From assembly GCF_002127225.1 (NCBI RefSeq), contig NZ_NFUR01000003.1, positions 310,001-374,000 of the forward strand: a DNA stretch of 64,000 nt. Direction: 5' to 3'. A model generated the notes under the pieces. It was not told the DNA's origin. It worked only from the letters and a program-made list of their open reading frames with translations, and searched no databases. The position numbers and the translations under genes are program-made. Positions 47,319 to 54,495 of this stretch are shown piece by piece. Each line of letters begins with the position of its first letter. Within the stretch, counting starts at the first letter, position 1. This DNA is from Sphingomonas sp. IBVSS2 (lineage in GTDB: Bacteria; Pseudomonadota; Alphaproteobacteria; Sphingomonadales; Sphingomonadaceae).

Positions 47319-48149
47319 TCAAGGTGCGTCCTGAAGGCCCAGCAAGGTGCGGTGAGCCTTCTCCAGGCGGTCGGGTTGCCGGCCTTCCTTCATCATGACT
47401 TCGAAATAGCGGGTACAGCGAAGCATCGCGTCGAGCGCGAAGGACAGCGCTTTCGGGATCTCCGTTTCGAACGGACCCAGAATATTGGTCACGCCGCCTT
47501 TGCCATTTCTCTTCTTCAAGCCATCGAGACTGCTGCTGGACAGATGGCCGTAAAAAGCGCTGACCAAACGATATTCGAGATAACCCGACCGTTTCGGCAT
47601 GGTCTGGGCGATCTTTTTAACACTGAGGCTCTTTCGTTTGGCTAGCTTCGCAACGTGATGCGCCTCGCGCTTCAGCGACGCCGCGACAACGGCGGCATCC
47701 GAGGGATGCTCTTCGCGAAGTAATATCTCCCGTTGGATCGCATTGTCGTGCTCGTCGATCTCCAGCGCTTCGAGCGCCTTGAGTGGATCGGTGGCGAGCA
47801 GGCTCAGCCAGAATCCCACTTCGTAGATCGCGCGCACGGCGCCCGCCGCTTCGATGGCCATGGCGCGTTCGGCCAGCATGACAGATGCCGCGAACGCGTT
47901 CATCGCGCGCCCATACATGCGCACCGCTGTCGGGGCTTGCGCATCAGCCGGCCCACCATTGCCGGCGTCCTGATGTTCCTGGAAGAGCCAGGTGGCGTAA
48001 CGATTAACGTCGCGCGCCAGGTCGAATCATGGCGCATAATTCTCGATGTAGATCGCCCGCCAGTCCTCGATCAGGGGCGAGAGCAATCCTTCCTCCGCCA
48101 GTCCCTCGCGAGGGTCTTGGTCTTCCCGCTGGTAGTCGTGATTCGTCAT
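47319..48149 (-). pseudogene. DUF5677-like gene interrupted by an in-frame TGA
   Basis: The minus-strand frame from ATG 48149 reads 40 codons (ending IYIENYAP), meets TGA at 48029-48027, then continues in the same frame without another stop to 47319. The part after the stop (FDLARDVNRYATWLF, then MYGRAMNAF onward) is fully protein-like, and a TGG at codon 41 would restore a 276-residue protein. The 201-residue open frame from 47924 resembles DUF5677 helical proteins. Either a recent nonsense mutation or a sequencing error. The remaining long frame may still be made from an internal start. Confidence 0.6.
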
Positions 48150-48487
48150 CGCACCGGCGTAGCATCTTCGCGGGAATGATGGGCGCTACTGACCTCCTCG
48201 TTTCGCGCGTGTGCGCCACGATCGCTTTGTCCCTCTGCTATTCCTAGCCCGGCGCTGCCCAAACAGCCTCCCCAATGGCTGGTCTGCCCGAGGCCGTTCG
48301 CCTTCCCGCAATGGCGGATCGCCACTTTTTTCCGCCGCCTGCGGCTTTGCATCGCGAGGCAAAAAAGCGGCGCTCCGCCATCCTCCGCTGCGCTGCGGCC
48401 CTTCGGGTGCGCGGTCGATCGTCCCCAGCCGACGAAACGCCATCGAGGCCGCGATGGGCGCGGTCCGAGCAAGCAGGAGAATACGAC
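48150..48487 (+). other. Non-coding leader with long inverted repeat before DUF736
   Basis: 338 nt with no credible gene. Arms 48310-48330 and 48360-48380 (21 nt each, 19 matches, 29-nt loop) begin ATGGCGGA and end in T6, pairing with A6 on the other arm, so the structure could end transcription from either side. CCGCTGCGCTGCGG and GCCCTTCGGGTGCG follow. Confidence 0.5.
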
Positions 48488-48787
48488 ATGGCTACGATCG
48501 GTACCTTCACCGCCAACAGCAAGGGCGAGTTCGCCGGCGTCATCAAGACGCTTACCCTCAACACCAAGGCGACCCTCCGCCCGGTCGACAAGGACGGCGA
48601 GAAATCCCCCGACTTCCGCATCAGCACCGCTGACATGGACATCGGCGCGGCCTGGAAGAAGACCAGCCGCGAAGGCCGCGACTACATCTCAGCCAAGCTG
48701 GACGACCCGAGCTTCCCGGCTCCGGTCTACGCCACGCTCTCCGAGAGCGACACCGCCGGCGAATACGTCCTCATCTGGTCGCGCTGA
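48488..48787 (+). CDS. DUF736 protein (first copy)
   Basis: A 99-residue protein with DUF736 features: MATIGTFTANSKGEFAGVIKTL at the N-terminus (read in parts), the central GAAWKKTSREGRDYISAKLDDP and a C-terminal YVLIWSR. AGCAGGAGA precedes the ATG. The family is frequent on conjugative elements of alphaproteobacteria and its function is unknown. A second, diverged copy lies at 55085. Confidence 0.88.
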   Translation: MATIGTFTANSKGEFAGVIKTLTLNTKATLRPVDKDGEKSPDFRISTADMDIGAAWKKTSREGRDYISAKLDDPSFPAPVYATLSESDTAGEYVLIWSR

Positions 48788-48927
48788 CCAGCCAATGACG
48801 CCCCGCTCCTCGGAGCGGGGCGTCATTCTCGTCGAAACAGCACGCCGTCTTGACGACAAATGCAAAGCCGTCCCAATCGACGATTACGTTCTGCCGAGCT
48901 TCTGTTACTGCGGGTCGAGGGGGGATC

Positions 48928-50100
48928 GTGGCTCATCTATCAGTAACCGCGTTAGCGTCCGAGACGATGGCTGCACTCACACATGCTGCGGTCCAGGCAT
49001 CGTCGACGCCGTTACCTGTCGCAGCGCCGCCTGCTTCCAGTATGGTCGTGTGGGCGGCGATCATCGGCGCAACCAGCGCGCTACTCGTCTCGATATTAAA
49101 GGACTATCTCTTCGAGCGTTTGAAAGAACGGCGCGTCAGGGAGCAATCGGAGGCTACTGTATATCGTCAGTATCTGGCGCCGCTAAGCGAGTCCTGCGAG
49201 AAGATCGTCTGGCGATCGAAAGAAATATTTATCGACAAGCGGCATGCGTTTTTGAAGACTTCCACGCTTCCGTTAGATTTCAACGCCTACAAGCGGATCA
49301 GCACACTCTACAGGATCGCGACGCTGATCGGGTGGATTCGGGGGATGAACCTTGAGTTGCGTGCCCTGCCGCGTGGAAAAACAAACGTCGCCACGCCGAT
49401 TTCAAAGCAGATCGCAGCTTTTCAAAAGGCGCTCGCGGACGGACCACACGTTGAACTCCATCGCCTGACGCGACTTAGCGCCCTTTGGGGTATCGATCTC
49501 ACAAGGCTCGATCAGACCTGCCAAGCAGCCCTAGCCATGCGCTTCGAAGTGGAGGCTCACACAGCCACTGAGGGTAAACTGAAATCAGACCCCGATCACC
49601 TTCGGAGTCTTCCCGTCGATAAAAAGTTGGAAATTTGCCGACGTCTTGCCGCGTATCTCGCCAAGGAAACGGGGGGCAAGGCGCCGGATGACGATGTTGT
49701 AAGAGAAACCGTAGAGCGCGCCGTCGGCGGATTGTCCTACCGTGAAGCGCTGCTCTATCGCGATTGGCAGGACGCGCTGGGCGACGCGATGATTGAACGA
49801 GACCCGGATTCTGTCCGGCGGTTCCGTATCATCGGATATGAGAAATTCACGCGGCTCCTGGAAACCGATGCTCCTTGGTTCGCGGTGCTCTCCAGAAGCA
49901 TCGACGACATAGACTTTGACGAAATCGACCCCAGTGATTTTCGGTCGCAGCAACTGCGGGATTTGTCGGCTGCCGTCGCTTCCATCCTCATCGGCATCGC
50001 CGGAACCAAGGATGCATCTCTAGTCGACGCGACGACCCTTGAAGCCGCGGCCGGATTACAAAAGGCAATTGCGGAAGCCACTCAGACCGCAGGAGCATGA
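48928..50100 (+). CDS. Membrane-anchored protein of unknown function (cargo cassette, gene 1)
   Basis: A 390-residue protein from GTG at 48928 (GAGGGGGG upstream). One membrane helix near residues 43-61 (MVVWAAIIGATSALLVSIL) is followed by a basic Lys/Arg/Glu helix and a ~310-residue helical, cytoplasmic-looking domain with no motif I recognise. Base use is visibly richer in A and T than the flanking ICE genes, suggesting separate acquisition. It ends 7 nt before the next gene. Position in the accessory stretch between DUF736 and DUF932 makes a defence or stress role conceivable but unproven. Confidence 0.6.
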   Translation: MAHLSVTALASETMAALTHAAVQASSTPLPVAAPPASSMVVWAAIIGATSALLVSILKDYLFERLKERRVREQSEATVYRQYLAPLSESCEKIVWRSKEIFIDKRHAFLKTSTLPLDFNAYKRISTLYRIATLIGWIRGMNLELRALPRGKTNVATPISKQIAAFQKALADGPHVELHRLTRLSALWGIDLTRLDQTCQAALAMRFEVEAHTATEGKLKSDPDHLRSLPVDKKLEICRRLAAYLAKETGGKAPDDDVVRETVERAVGGLSYREALLYRDWQDALGDAMIERDPDSVRRFRIIGYEKFTRLLETDAPWFAVLSRSIDDIDFDEIDPSDFRSQQLRDLSAAVASILIGIAGTKDASLVDATTLEAAAGLQKAIAEATQTAGA

Positions 50101-50107
50101 TGTAACA

Positions 50108-50665
50108 ATGGAGATGATCAGCGTCCCGATTTCCATAGCGTCGCTCGCCGTTTCGGTCGGTACCTTCTGGTTGGTCCTTCTTCGCCGAGGGCGCTTGGCA
50201 ATGACGATGCCGACGATCGTGTTTTTCGGCCATGACATCGTGCCAAAACCCACACCTAAGATCTTCCTTCGGACGCTGCTCTACAGCACCGCTGCTCAGG
50301 GACAGGTTGTCGAAGGCATGTATGTTAAGGCGCTCAGGAACGGCACCGAACGGACGTTCAGCTTCTGGGGTTATGGCGAAACCGAGAAGCTGTCCGCCGG
50401 CAGCGGTCTATATATCAGCCGTGCGGGGCTGGCCGCCAATCATCATTTCGTTCTTTCCGTCCATGAGGACGAATATCGGTTCGAGCCCGGCGATTATGCG
50501 ATCACTGTCTATGCCCGCGTCGTCGGGCGACGGAAGCCCCTCAAACTTTCCAGCATTTCCATCACGCTCAATGATGAGCTGGCGGCAGAGCTTCGACTAC
50601 AAAGGGGTGTACTCTTCGAGCGGAATCTGGACGGCCGCTACGAGGGGCACGCCCGCGACAGATGA
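50108..50665 (+). CDS. Membrane-anchored beta-domain protein of unknown function (cargo cassette, gene 2)
   Basis: A 185-residue protein. An N-terminal membrane helix (residues 4-25, ISVPISIASLAVSVGTFWLVLL) is followed by a beta-rich domain with PKIFLRTLLYSTAAQGQVVE, FSFWGYGETEKLSAGSGLYI and NHHFVLS. Such sequences are familiar as conserved hypothetical proteins in many bacteria, without known function. Seven nt after gene 1 and of the same A+T-richer make-up, so the two form one unit. Confidence 0.6.
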   Translation: MEMISVPISIASLAVSVGTFWLVLLRRGRLAMTMPTIVFFGHDIVPKPTPKIFLRTLLYSTAAQGQVVEGMYVKALRNGTERTFSFWGYGETEKLSAGSGLYISRAGLAANHHFVLSVHEDEYRFEPGDYAITVYARVVGRRKPLKLSSISITLNDELAAELRLQRGVLFERNLDGRYEGHARDR

Positions 50666-51004
50666 CCTGCCGACCGCGTCTATGATTCCCCACGGCTAAG
50701 CGATCGGGCCGAGATCGTTGGGGAACAGAGAAGGATGCGGTTCGAGCCGACTGACATTTTCGGGATATGTGATGTCGAAGCGCTAGCGCCGGGAAGCGCT
50801 TGCTTTGACAACAACAAGGGGCTTGGGGCGCTGCCCCTGGCGCCCTTCGGAGCGGCTTCCGCCCAGCTTCCTCCACGCTTCGCGTTCCGTGCAGCCGGTT
50901 CCCCGCGAAGCAGCCCACTCCGGTTGCACCCCCGGTCTCGCCGACGGGCAGGGTTTCAGCGCGGCGCTCCGCTGCGCGGAAACCCAAGCCCAAGGAGTCC
51001 AGCC
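50666..51004 (+). other. Non-coding leader before DUF932
   Basis: 339 nt without a credible gene. The sequence is GC-rich and structured (GGGCGCTGCCCCTGGCGCCC forms a hairpin near 50822-50841). It resembles the leaders of the ParB-like and DUF736 genes in length and make-up. AAGGAG precedes the ATG at 51005. Confidence 0.45.
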
Positions 51005-51847
51005 ATGTATCATCAGCTTGCCACCCGGTTCGGCCGCAATGCCCACCAGATCAGCGGCAGGGAGCCGCTCGACAATGAGGCACTGTATCGGCACGTCCCG
51101 TCCATCTTCGCCCGCGAGGCACACGACAGCCGGTCGGATCGCTACGTCTATGTTCCGACCATCGACATCGTGGAGGGGGTGCGCCGGGAAGGATGGTTCC
51201 CGTTCTTCGCCGTGCAGTCCGTTCCCCGCGACGGCAGCCGCCACGGCCACGCCAAACATATGCTGCGCCTGCGCCGTGCTGACGGCATCGGCAAGCCCGA
51301 GGCCGCCGAGGTCATCATCGTCAACAGCCATGACGGGACCAGCGCCTATCAGATGTTTGCCGGGATGCTGCGGTTCGTCTGCACGAACAGCATGATTGCG
51401 GGCGAGCGGTTTGAGGAGGTCCGCGTTCCGCACAAGGGCAATATAGAGCATGACATTATCGAGGGCGTTTATACCGTGGCCGAGGATTTCCCCCGGCTGA
51501 TCGACGCCAGCGAAACCATGAAGGGGATTCAGCTTTCCGAGGACGAAAGGCGCTTGCTCGGCGAGGTTAGCCTTGTCGCGCGCTATGGCGAGGACGAAAG
51601 CCCGTTGCGGCCTGAGCAGATCATCGAGCCGCGCCGCCGCGAGGACACCGACCGCAGCCTGTGGACCACGTTCAACGTGATACAGGAGAATGTCATTCGG
51701 GGCGGGTTGCAGGGCCGCAGGCGCAACGCAGAAGGCCGCATCCGCCGCGCCCAGACCCGTGCGATCAACGGTATCGACCAGAATGTGACGCTCAATCGCG
51801 CTCTCTGGACCTTGGCCGAGGGAATGCAGCGCCTCAAAGCGGCCTGA
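51005..51847 (+). CDS. DUF932 / phage-plasmid-like protein
   Basis: A 280-residue protein of the DUF932 family: ISGREPLDNEALYRHVPSIF at the start (read in parts), RYVYVPTIDIVEGVRREGWFPF, a central HDGTSAYQMFAGMLRFVCTN and NVIQENVIRGG near the C-terminus. The family is carried by plasmids and ICEs next to ParB-like and DUF736 genes; its function is unknown. Followed by a perfect hairpin. Confidence 0.88.
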   Translation: MYHQLATRFGRNAHQISGREPLDNEALYRHVPSIFAREAHDSRSDRYVYVPTIDIVEGVRREGWFPFFAVQSVPRDGSRHGHAKHMLRLRRADGIGKPEAAEVIIVNSHDGTSAYQMFAGMLRFVCTNSMIAGERFEEVRVPHKGNIEHDIIEGVYTVAEDFPRLIDASETMKGIQLSEDERRLLGEVSLVARYGEDESPLRPEQIIEPRRREDTDRSLWTTFNVIQENVIRGGLQGRRRNAEGRIRRAQTRAINGIDQNVTLNRALWTLAEGMQRLKAA

Positions 51848-51856
51848 CCCCCATTA

Positions 51857-51884
51857 CCGCAGGGCCGAAATGTCGGCCCTGCGG
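51857..51884 (+). terminator. Hairpin after DUF932
   Basis: A perfect 12-bp stem CCGCAGGGCCGA / TCGGCCCTGCGG with AATG loop, 10 nt after the stop. The T run is only two bases, so it may be a processing or Rho-assisted end. Confidence 0.6.
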
Positions 51885-52002
51885 TTCCGCCAATTCGCGC
51901 CGATCCGCCATGGCGGACCGGCGGCGACCGCGCGTCCCAAGATCCGCGCGGTCGCAATCGCGCTCGCCGGGCAGACGCCCGGCTCGCAAATTCAGATGAA
52001 GG

Positions 52003-52230
52003 TTAGTCGGTCTCGGAGAGATCGGTCGCAGCGACAAGTTCGGCCGGCGTTACGCCGAGTGCCGAGGCCAGGTGAAACAACGTAACGACCGTCGGATTAC
52101 GTCGACCGCGTTCCAGATCGCTGACATATTGTTGGGTAAAGCCGGACGTCTCGGCAAAGCGCTCCTGGGTAAAGCCCTTCTCCTTCCTCAATCTGGCAAA
52201 GTTCAATCCCACGAGGCGCCGCATGTCCAT
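52003..52230 (-). CDS. XRE-family regulator, QseC-like
   Basis: A 75-residue control protein. MDMRRLVGLNFARLRKEKG leads into the HTH with TQERFAETSGFTQQYVSDLERG, then PTVVTLFHLASALGVTPAEL. Small XRE proteins of this type (QseC in ICEMlSym) act at a divergent promoter toward the antiactivator gene qseM. Here too it is divergent from a DUF2285 protein. ATG at 52230 is favoured; TTG at 52239 is possible. QseC identity is inferred from size, sequence style and position. Confidence 0.75.
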   Translation of the reverse strand: MDMRRLVGLNFARLRKEKGFTQERFAETSGFTQQYVSDLERGRRNPTVVTLFHLASALGVTPAELVAATDLSETD

Positions 52231-52253
52231 GCGCGGCAAACTGGACGATACAA

Positions 52254-52277
52254 CTTATTCGGTTTATCCCATATAAG
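52254..52277. promoter_or_regulatory. Candidate operator between the XRE and QseM-like genes
   Basis: CTTAT (52254-52258) and ATAAG (52273-52277) form an inverted repeat in the 165-nt divergent promoter region. This is the expected place for a C-protein/QseC-type binding site. Confidence 0.35.
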
Positions 52278-52395
52278 GTGTATTCACTGATTGGTGCGCG
52301 CTATCTCTGCCATTAGTGCATTCAACGATGCAGGACTTGCGCATAGCCCGGCGGTGTATTTCGGCTAGATTGGCTAACGGGGCGGGACCAACGCC

Positions 52396-52668
52396 ATGAG
52401 CAGATGCCAGTTCAAGGATCAGGCGCCGGAGGCTGCAAAGGTGACGGCGTATGACGAAAGCCATGCGCAGGACTATCTGCGCCTGCTCGATGCCGAGGAT
52501 GGGGGCGCAGACTGGCGCACCGTCGCTGCCGAGATTTTCGGTATCGATGCCGCAATCGAACCCGAACGGGCGAAGGCGGTGCACGCGAGCCACCTCGCGC
52601 GCGCAAGGTGGATGACAGAGGTCGGATATGCACATCTGCTAGGTGCGGAACCGCCGTTAAATCGTTAA
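52396..52668 (+). CDS. DUF2285 protein, QseM-like antiactivator
   Basis: A 90-residue protein whose body is a DUF2285-type helical unit: AQDYLRLLDAEDGGADW, AAEIFGID and SHLARARWMTEVGYAHLL. In ICEMlSym the small DUF2285 protein QseM binds and blocks the activators TraR and FseA. The neighbouring XRE gene and the DUF6499/DUF2285 pair downstream support the same role. The DUF2285 fold here is also present in the downstream frame, so QseM probably arose from a duplicated activator domain. Confidence 0.7.
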   Translation: MSRCQFKDQAPEAAKVTAYDESHAQDYLRLLDAEDGGADWRTVAAEIFGIDAAIEPERAKAVHASHLARARWMTEVGYAHLLGAEPPLNR

Positions 52669-52785
52669 TATTTCGTCCGATTTGGTGCGATTAAGTCGTC
52701 AGTCCCGCCGCGCGACAGGCATGGCTGAGCGCAACCTTTGCGCTATCTGGGGGCGATCACGACGCCATCATGACACCCCTGAAGT

Positions 52786-52802
52786 ATGTGCGATACGCAC
52801 AT
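52786..52802 (+). promoter_or_regulatory. Tra-box-like palindrome beside the DUF6499 ribosome site
   Basis: ATGTGCG-ATA-CGCACAT, a perfect 7-bp inverted repeat whose arms ATGTGC/GCACAT equal those of the Agrobacterium TraR tra box, with 5 instead of 6 central bases. GGAGG (52804-52808) follows at once and ATG is at 52814, so it could be an operator or an RNA hairpin next to the ribosome site. No luxR/luxI-type gene is in the window. Confidence 0.45.
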
Positions 52803-52813
52803 GGGAGGATGCC

Positions 52814-53035
52814 ATGCCGACGCCGCCACGGCGTCGCCAGCGGCGCGCCGATGGTCTATCCGGCGCGCTCGGGCGCGCCGATCTAGCTGCCGAATTCCTG
52901 CGAAGGAACCACACCTACCGCGCCGAACATGCGCAGATGCAGCAAAGCATCGCGAGCGGCGCCGTCGCGAGGAACACCGCCGAGGCGGCATTCGCGCGGC
53001 GCTGGGGGTTGTCCTTTCGCGACGGCGCCGGATGA
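52814..53035 (+). CDS. DUF6499 frame: N-terminal part of an FseA-like activator
   Basis: A 73-residue reading frame, ATG at 52814 with GGAGG 5 nt upstream. The core ALGRADLAAEFLRRNHTYRAEHAQ and RRWGLSFRDGAG (read in parts) matches the small protein (Msi172 in ICEMlSym) that precedes a DUF2285 protein. It stops at TGA 53033-53035 just where the +1 frame continues as DUF2285. Alone it would be the short product; fused by frameshift it gives the activator of excision. Confidence 0.75.
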   Translation: MPTPPRRRQRRADGLSGALGRADLAAEFLRRNHTYRAEHAQMQQSIASGAVARNTAEAAFARRWGLSFRDGAG

Positions 53036-53597
53036 CCTGTCGGAGCCGGTCGCCTGGCGCCCCGAACTGACCGCCGTCACGGTCATTCTGGACGCCGCAC
53101 CGGAGGGATTTGAGGCAGCAGCCCCGGTCGATCCGCGCGCGCTGGGTGCGCTGCTTGCCGACCTCGCCGGGATCGACGGACGCCATGTCATCGTCGCCGA
53201 CGCTGCGGGCGAGCATCGGCTTTGGTTCCGCGCGCCGACGCCCGGTCAGCCGCTCGCCGCCGTCATCCCGCTCGACAAGGATTTCATCACCCGCATCGCG
53301 AGCCTGCTGCGTTTCCACCGCCGGCTGCTCGGGCGAGCGCCAGGGCCACTGCCGCGCGGTTGGCCGCTCACCGCCTATCGGCTTGTCCGGCTCGACCTGA
53401 TGCTCTGCGCGCTCGACCTACGCGACTCCGGCGCGACCTACCGCGAGATCGCTGCCGAACTGGGCCGCGACGATGCGATCCGGCTATCGGCGAGCGACTG
53501 GAAGATGTCGGCCTCACGTTCGTTCGTCGTGCGCCTGGTCCGCGACGGCATCGCAATGATGAACGGCGACTATCGCAAGCTGCTCCGTATCCGCTGA
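52929..53597 (+). CDS. DUF2285 frame: C-terminal part of an FseA-like activator
   Basis: The frame is open from 52929, but residues before about 53031 are arginine-rich shadow of the DUF6499 frame; the real protein begins near DDLSEPVAWRPEL (53031 onward) and contains the DUF2285 unit YRLVRLDLMLCALDLRDSG, YREIAAELG and VRLVRDGIAMMNGDYRKLL. No good start codon with a ribosome site lies at the domain boundary, which fits production by +1 frameshift from the upstream frame, as shown for Msi172-Msi171 (FseA). FseA switches on the excisionase gene, which lies 129 nt downstream here. Confidence 0.75.
   Translation: MRRCSKASRAAPSRGTPPRRHSRGAGGCPFATAPDDLSEPVAWRPELTAVTVILDAAPEGFEAAAPVDPRALGALLADLAGIDGRHVIVADAAGEHRLWFRAPTPGQPLAAVIPLDKDFITRIASLLRFHRRLLGRAPGPLPRGWPLTAYRLVRLDLMLCALDLRDSGATYREIAAELGRDDAIRLSASDWKMSASRSFVVRLVRDGIAMMNGDYRKLLRIR
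53027..53036 (+). other. Probable +1 programmed ribosomal frameshift site
   Basis: In frame one the ribosome reads GCC-GGA-TGA. Skipping one base (GCC-G-GAT-GAC or GGA-T-GAC) enters the DUF2285 frame directly, giving WGLSFRDGA(G)DLSEPVAWRPE. The stop at the junction would slow the ribosome and favour the slip. The exact slip codon cannot be told from sequence. Confidence 0.6.
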
Positions 53598-53725
53598 CAG
53601 ATCTTTGCGGGCCTGCCCTGGCGGGGGTGGTCGCATCCGTGCAGCCGCACATCTTCATACCCCACCTGGCCGCCTCCCTTCTGACAATTACGCCTCCTGC
53701 CGCCACCGCCCGCAGGAGCCATCAT

Positions 53726-53992
53726 TTGTCCGATACGCCCACCAATTTGCCGCCCCGCTTCCTGCGAACGCCCGAAGCCGCGCGCTTTCTCGGCCTCTCG
53801 GGCCGGACCCTTGAGAAGCACCGCTATTTCGGCACCGGCCCGGCCTACCGCCGGATCGGCGGCCGCGTCGTCTATTCGGTCGATGACCTGCGCGCCTGGG
53901 CCGACATCGGCATCAAGCATTCGACCTCCGATCCGGGGCAGGACGATCTCATGCCGCGCGCGGACTCCGCCATCGCCCGGAGCCGGCGATGA
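53726..53992 (+). CDS. AlpA/MerR-like DNA-binding protein, RdfS-type excisionase
   Basis: An 88-residue protein from TTG at 53726 (AGGAG 7 nt upstream). PPRFLRTPEAARFLGLSGRTLEKHR is a winged-helix excisionase-type HTH (read in parts), followed by RRIGGRVVYSVDDLRAWAD, the wing. In ICEMlSym RdfS has this fold, lies upstream of traF, is switched on by FseA and directs excision. The same order here (FseA-like frames, this gene, DUF2840, traF) supports that role. Overlaps DUF2840 by 4 nt. Confidence 0.75.
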   Translation: MSDTPTNLPPRFLRTPEAARFLGLSGRTLEKHRYFGTGPAYRRIGGRVVYSVDDLRAWADIGIKHSTSDPGQDDLMPRADSAIARSRR

Positions 53993-54495
53993 ACGTCCCT
54001 CCGTCACCCATGCGCCACCGCCAGCCGTCCGATGACGACATGACCTGCGTCGAGCTGACGTGGATCGAAAAGCGGATCGAGCACTGGATCAGGTTCGGCC
54101 GCGTCGCGGCGGACGAGATTGTCGACCGCCGACGCCGCATCGTCCGCTTTCGCCCCGGCGCGATCTTCGCTTTCGTCCGCTGGGCGGCGAACGACTACGG
54201 CACGGTCAGCTCGCGCATCGATATCGTGCGCGCGGTCGGCGCGGGCGAGGCGTTCACGACGCTGCCCTTCGTGCGGCCGGGCGGCGACATCCTGCTCAAG
54301 ATCGAGGGTTGGCCGAAGGTCAGCCAAGTGCTCGCGGCGATCGACGCGACCGAGGCCGCGGGCGTCGATCCCTGCGACGCCGCGCCCGACCATTGGCGGC
54401 ACGTCGCCAACCGCATCGCCGCCGGACAAGCGCCGCGTCTCTACACGCTTGAGCGCCATCACGCCTGGCTGAAGCGCCGGGAGATCGAGGGATGA
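53989..54495 (+). CDS. DUF2840 protein
   Basis: A 168-residue protein with family marks TWIEKRIEHWIRFG, ILDRRRR-type VDRRRRIVRFRPG and FAFVRWAANDYGT (near residues 60-75), then RPGGDILLKIEGWPKV. Function unknown; always found before traF in this ICE/plasmid group. Both ends overlap neighbours by 4 nt, so it sits in a tight operon from the excisionase to TraF. Confidence 0.85.
   Translation: MNVPPSPMRHRQPSDDDMTCVELTWIEKRIEHWIRFGRVAADEIVDRRRRIVRFRPGAIFAFVRWAANDYGTVSSRIDIVRAVGAGEAFTTLPFVRPGGDILLKIEGWPKVSQVLAAIDATEAAGVDPCDAAPDHWRHVANRIAAGQAPRLYTLERHHAWLKRREIEG

Noticed and set aside
52786..52802. Proof of quorum sensing from the tra-box-like palindrome
   Set aside because: No LuxR- or LuxI-type gene is in the window and the site lies at the ribosome binding site; kept only as a candidate site.
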